Origin: Rhineura floridana
Taxonomy: Eukaryota; Chordata; Lepidosauria; Squamata; Rhineuridae
Direction: 5' to 3'
Assembly (NCBI RefSeq): GCF_030035675.1
Contig: NC_084500.1
Span: forward strand, 11,343,100 to 11,407,099
DNA length: 64,000 nt
Below are positions 60,314 through 64,000 of this stretch, one piece after another (within the stretch, counting starts at the first letter, position 1; every line of letters starts with the position of its first letter). The notes under the pieces were generated by a model. That model saw only the letters and a list, made by a program, of their open reading frames with translations, had not been told where the DNA came from and did no database searches. Both the position numbers and the translations under genes were made by a program.

Positions 60314-60989
60314 TTCTAGCAAATATCAAACTCTTGTAACATAAACACATTCCCAGCAGATGCAAAACTAGCCACAGTGTTAGTGCCTAGTGCAACCCCA
60401 CCCCCTTCAATTTAACAGCCATTGTTTCTGAAGTTGCAGCCTAGCTGCCAAGTTAATTGCTTCAGTAAACGTAACACTAGGTGCTTCCTAGCCGGCACTA
60501 CACTGTGAAGGGCATTTTGCAAGCAGGCTGGCTTGCTACTGAGTTGATGGGCTATTTTCGACTCCTTGTGGTGTGGACAGCTTCCAGCTACCGATTTCAC
60601 AAAGCTGAGCAGTTGAGTCTCTTTGACTGCTGGCAGGAACACAAAAGGATCTAAAACTCTCCCCCCCCCCCAAGCAAAGTATTGTTTTCATTCTGGCAGA
60701 CCTGCTTCTTTAGCGTGATTCACACTGCAAAGAGCTTCACAGCTTTACAAGTGCAGTTCCTATTTTGCTGCCAGTGCCCACACAGGATACTGACAACACA
60801 ATTTCTTCCTCTCTGCTCTTCCACTAGGCAAGGCAAAAATGGGAACCGACTGCAGAGCTGATCATGAGAGGTGCATGGCGGCCCACCGGAAACGGCCACC
60901 TACACACTTGCAAGTTCACCAGCATGCACAAGCTCCCACTTCCAACATTCACTTGTGTATGTGCTAAAAGCAGCCTGTGCTACCAGTAT

Positions 60990-61115
60990 CACAGCAATGT
61001 TATCTATGGCGAGACCTCCCTTAGCATCCTGTATAGAGTTCTGGTTGCCTCACCTCAAAAAGGATACTGCACAGCTGGAAAGGAGTTCAGAAATGGGCTA
61101 CCCAAATGATCGGGG
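60990..61115 (+). mobile_element. CR1-clade LINE ORF2 fragment
   Basis: The plus strand encodes EFWLPHLKKDTAQLE, close to VQFWSPHLKKDIIELE in the intact ORF2 at 50129-53020. Only this short coding block is present, before a G run at about 61112. Confidence 0.65.
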
Positions 61116-61546
61116 GGGGGGGAACATTGATAAAAGTGCTCTCCTGCCCCACTTAGTTGCTAAATGTTAAGCTAACAGGCTTTGTATGCAATTGGTTATA
61201 GGTTGGTTTTCTTTTAAACCTCGACTACTGGGGCAACGGAAGCACTGTCATGTGTTAACTAACCTTCCTCTATCAGATTTCAAAACCACTTTTGTAAAAT
61301 GTAGTTAGTCGGCATGTTTTATTTAACTCACTAGTATGTCAGTACACAAAAGGAGTCCTGAAACTATTAATGGGGGTGGGGGGAGAGACCATTCATTTGG
61401 CTTTTGCTCTTTATTCACAAAGCTAATGATTGCAAAACAGCTCACACAGGCTGCACCATAAGGTAAGGAAGCTGCTTTATGCTAGCGTTTATTGATCACT
61501 TTATAGTCTATTGTCTGGCTGGGGATCTCAGGCAGAAAAAAGCCGC

Positions 61547-61605
61547 CCTGGGTTCCTGCAGGGAGGAAGGGTGAGATATAAAGGAAATAAATAAATAAAA
61601 GGTCT
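61547..61605 (+). mobile_element. L2-like LINE tail
   Basis: Contains ccctgggttcctgcagggag, gaagggtgagatataaagga and an aaata tail. Confidence 0.6.
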
Positions 61606-61644
61606 TCCCCATCACACGTGGCCCTTCTAACTGGAGATGACAGG

Positions 61645-61806
61645 CATGCAGAAGGGCCATAGCTCAGCTATGCATGCAGAAGGTGCCCGGTTCAGTCCCT
61701 GGCATCTACAGGTAGGACTGGGGGAAACTCCCTATCTCAAATGTAGAACATACTGAGCTAGATAGACCAATGGCGTGGACTTGGCAGAAGGCAGGCTCTT
61801 ATGTTC
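61645..61806 (+). mobile_element. SINE-A copy
   Basis: Has gaagggccatagctcagc, atgcatgcagaaggtgcccg, B box ggttcagtccc, atactgagctagatagacca and aaggcaggctcttatgttc. A deletion removes part of the head. Confidence 0.8.
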
Positions 61807-61914
61807 AGAGTTACTGATGACCTAACAGTTTCTGGGTTTGGGTTTTCCTCCCCTTGTATAATCTATATTTTAAACAATTGTTGTTCAATGCCTTGCAGGG
61901 TGTTTTAGATTTGG

Positions 61915-62045
61915 TGTGGGGGAGCCTTTCATCTTCCAGGTGCTGCTGAACTGCAGCTCCCACCATCCCCAGCAGACATGTCCAGTGGCCAGGCACCTGT
62001 AGTTCAGCAATGCCTAGAGGGCCAAAGGCTCCCTACACCTGTTTT
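61915..62045. mobile_element. MITE-N copy
   Basis: Inverted ends gtgtgggggagcctttcatc and gccaaaggctccctacacct, with arms ctgctgaactgcagctccca and cacctgtagttcagcaatgc. Confidence 0.7.
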
Positions 62046-62139
62046 AGATGGAAAAAGCACATTACAAATGCATTCTTTAATCTCCTCCCACGTGTTCCAG
62101 TTTTTCTAACTCAAATAACCAAGATTTACAATGCCCTGT

Positions 62140-63138
62140 AGGGTTTTTTTTTGTATAATCCTTTAATACAAAAAAAGTTCAAACAAAATATATATAATCA
62201 GGCATTTTATGCAATGCATACATTCTTTGTATTTGCAGGTCCAGGTAAACAGAAGGCAAAAGCAAAGAAGAAGAAGAAAAAAGTTCGCTTGTCTTTGGTA
62301 GTTTACCCAATTACCGCCCCGAAGGGTCACAGAACAGAAAAGAAATCAAGCCTGTGAGACACTCATATTTATAAGAGAAGGTGCCAGGAGTTACTACAGT
62401 AGTTGGATTTTAAAGGTTTTTTTAAAGAACCCCCAAACGGGTCCAAGACATTCACCATTCGTGTTGTGATAAAATTAAGGCCTCCTTGAAGATGGCATAT
62501 TCCTGGTGAATCAACTTTCCAACTGTGCCTCGCTTCCCCTTTCTACAGGCTGTGGGCCTCAAGAAAATTCACTTCTGCTGCCTCACAAGATGAGGGAGAC
62601 AGCGAGTTTTGAGAGCCCCTCCCAATGTGCACAGTACAAGGACTGCTAAGATTTGCCATTGTTTACCCATCCCTCTGTGCCTCAAATGCTGCTCTACTTT
62701 ACACAGCACCGATACAGCTTGCGGCTCCAGAGAATCAATGAATGTGTGTGCGTGCTCAGGTGTATATATGTAACTCACACCCTCTCTCACACATATATCT
62801 ACATACAAGCATATATACATGCTACATACATCAAAAAAGCAATCACAAAAGATATATATAGGTAATACATAGCAGCTTACATCTAATTATATACAAATTT
62901 TCACAGTTCAATTTCTTTTTTAAGAAAAAAGTCTGACACCGTCAGAAATACCTCTACAGCTTTTGTCTGTGTCTTAAAAACTCCACAGGGTCAACATTCT
63001 GGTTCTTGATTTAATAAAAAAAATAAGAAAAACGATTAAGACCTGTGAAGTGCTAAGTATGAAAGGTTTATAAAAAAAGCTCAACATTGCTTTGCGCCCA
63101 TGTACCCGACAGATCTCCCCCTCCCTCCAAATTCTTCT
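62140..63138 (-). other. WSB1: WSB1 3' untranslated region (extent estimated)
   Basis: AT-rich sequence downstream of the WSB1 stop codon with no convincing open frame or recognised repeat. Two variant polyadenylation signals (attaaa) occur on the minus strand, at 63010-63015 and 62162-62167; a canonical aataaa occurs further on at 61410-61415. The 62162 site would give a 3' UTR of about 1.0 kb, similar to the length remembered for mammalian WSB1. Confidence 0.4.
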
Positions 63139-63298
63139 CTAAATCCGGTAGGAAAGGAAAGCCACTATTGTGGAAGGAACTGGCAACTTCTGCACTTGGC
63201 TGGTGGGCATCACACGCCTGATTGCCATGCGGCACAAATGCTGGAGGCTGGCAACATGCTTGGGAGTGGCCCAGAAGTGCACACTTCCGTCCTGCGTC
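63139..63298 (-). CDS. WSB1: WSB1 last coding exon (SOCS box), WD repeat and SOCS box protein 1
   Basis: WSB1 is a substrate receptor of Elongin B/C-Cullin E3 ubiquitin ligases; reported targets include HIPK2 and type 2 deiodinase. On the minus strand the exon encodes 52 residues: the end of the last WD repeat (TQDGSVHFWATPKHVA), then the SOCS box with the Elongin-binding BC box (SLQHLCRMAIRRVMP) and the cullin-box LPVP, ending FLSYRI and a TAG stop at 63139-63141. This matches the mammalian C-terminus nearly residue for residue. The acceptor is a pyrimidine-rich stretch ending gtgtacag at 63299; the exon starts in phase 2, which fits a preceding split Gly codon. Earlier exons lie beyond the right edge. 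Confidence 0.95.
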
Positions 63299-63608
63299 CT
63301 GTACACAAAAGCAAAGTAAAAAACACTGAAGTGTGTTGTGCTACTTGAGTGCCCCGTGGAATGTAACCCTCCCTGTGGTTTTCCCCCAAACTTGGCAACC
63401 TGACAGCTTTTGCTTACTGTAGACAAATAGATTATCTAATCAAGGAATACTGGCTGTGACTATTCTAGTTAGCTACTTCTAAATAGCAACTTGAGAGCTG
63501 TCAAACCTGATCCCTGCCAGGACTGCCTATGGCGCCCACAAAAGGTCTCAGTAAATATCTCCTAAAAAAACCCACAATGTGAGATGGGAGGGCATGCCCG
63601 CACCATTT

Positions 63609-63808
63609 TGGGAAGGGCCACAGCGCAGCAGCAGAGCATCTGCTTTGCATGCAGAAGGTCCCTGGTTGAATCCCTGGCAGCTCCAGGGATGGGGCCTGGG
63701 ACAGACTCCTGCCTGAAATTCTGGAGAGCTGCTGCCAGTTAGTGCAGACAATACTGAGCTAGATGGGCTAAGGCTCTGATTTAGTGCAAGTCAGCTTCCT
63801 AGCTTCCA
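63609..63808 (+). mobile_element. SINE-A copy, near full length
   Basis: A box gggccacagcgcagcagca, ctttgcatgcagaaggtccc, B box tggttgaatccc, agctgctgccagttagtgca, aatactgagctagatgggct and gtcagcttcctagc. It lies in the WSB1 intron on the antisense strand. Confidence 0.9.
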
Positions 63809-63939
63809 TTTTGTGCTCCTGTCTTTTTTCTGCTCTTGTGTGTTTTCATATAATAATTTGAAAAATTAATAAAGAAGATGGAGATTTAAAAATAAAAAGT
63901 TGCCCTCCATGTGAAGCAAGAGACTGGGTGGGTGGCTTA

Positions 63940-63973
63940 TGTACGTACATATTATATATAATATGTATGTACA
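63940..63973. repeat. AT-rich near-perfect palindrome
   Basis: Two 17-base arms (tgtacgtacatattata and tataatatgtatgtaca) differ at a single position when folded. It could extrude as a hairpin; no function is implied. Confidence 0.8.
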
Positions 63974-64000
63974 TATATATTAAAGCCTGCTTACCCAGCA

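Larger units (their letters stand above)
63299..64000 (-). other. WSB1: WSB1 last intron (partial, continues past the right edge)
   Basis: Sequence upstream of the last exon on the minus strand. It holds a SINE-A at 63609-63808 and, near the edge, an AT-rich palindrome. No other exon was recognised. Confidence 0.8.

Noticed and set aside
62151-62357. Lys-rich 68-codon frame in the WSB1 3' UTR
   Set aside because: Poly-A/G composition explains the Lys run; no splice or start context supports a gene.

Overview
The window is vertebrate nuclear DNA, almost certainly from a squamate reptile (lizard or snake). It holds a BovB LINE on a CR1/L2 background, Sauria-type SINEs with BovB-like 3' tails, many short hAT-like MITEs, and two host exons whose order matches the conserved vertebrate WSB1-KSR1 neighbourhood. 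The species cannot be told from the sequence alone. Assignments rest on motif recognition and remembered family features; no database search was run.

Host genes: both are on the minus strand. KSR1 exon 1 (93 codons, start codon at 28367, donor just left of 28089) sits in a CpG-rich promoter at about 27.94-28.9 kb. Everything left of it, 28 kb to the window edge, is KSR1 intron 1 with no other exon recognised. At the right end is the last coding exon of WSB1 (63139-63298, SOCS box and stop), with its 3' UTR to the left and an intron to the right edge. About 35 kb separates the WSB1 stop from the KSR1 start. I found no other host gene in that gap.

Repeats fill most of the rest. Working names used below: SINE-A (tRNA-like head, tail near ggcagcttcc); Sauria-type SINE (tRNA-like head, BovB-like tail); SINE-B (similar head and CORE-like middle, L2-like tail ggatataaat); MITE-P (palindromic, ends near cacaccatacatttaaag); MITE-N (gggagttgtagtccaac); MITE-W (ends near tagggatggg); hAT-G (ends near caggggtgtagt, 8-bp target duplications); CR1-L3-like LINE (tail of ttcttatg units). 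The main elements are: (1) a near-complete 4.3 kb CR1-clade LINE at 49915-54223 with a fully open 963-codon ORF2, inserted inside a SINE-A; (2) two roughly 2 kb retrocopies, 19546-21686 (+) and 56870-58871 (-), each with poly(A) and a perfect target duplication, carrying only an L1-ORF1-like gene with an internal minisatellite; (3) a multi-level nest at 28958-32756 just upstream of KSR1, where a hAT-G element is split by a BovB LINE, which is split by a CR1, which is split by another LINE tail. One LTR fossil is present at about 56.02-56.53 kb.

Stretches not listed as features (for example 176-880, 4871-5200, 5661-6150, 7631-7920, 10804-11260, 11363-11735, 14201-14925, 15463-16020, 17311-18240, 18781-19528, 22051-22395, 23836-24485, 25473-26035, 26233-26700, 33236-33700, 44904-45660, 46671-47260, 48721-49325, 54901-55340, 60314-60990) show no gene, RNA or recognisable repeat beyond short low-complexity runs.
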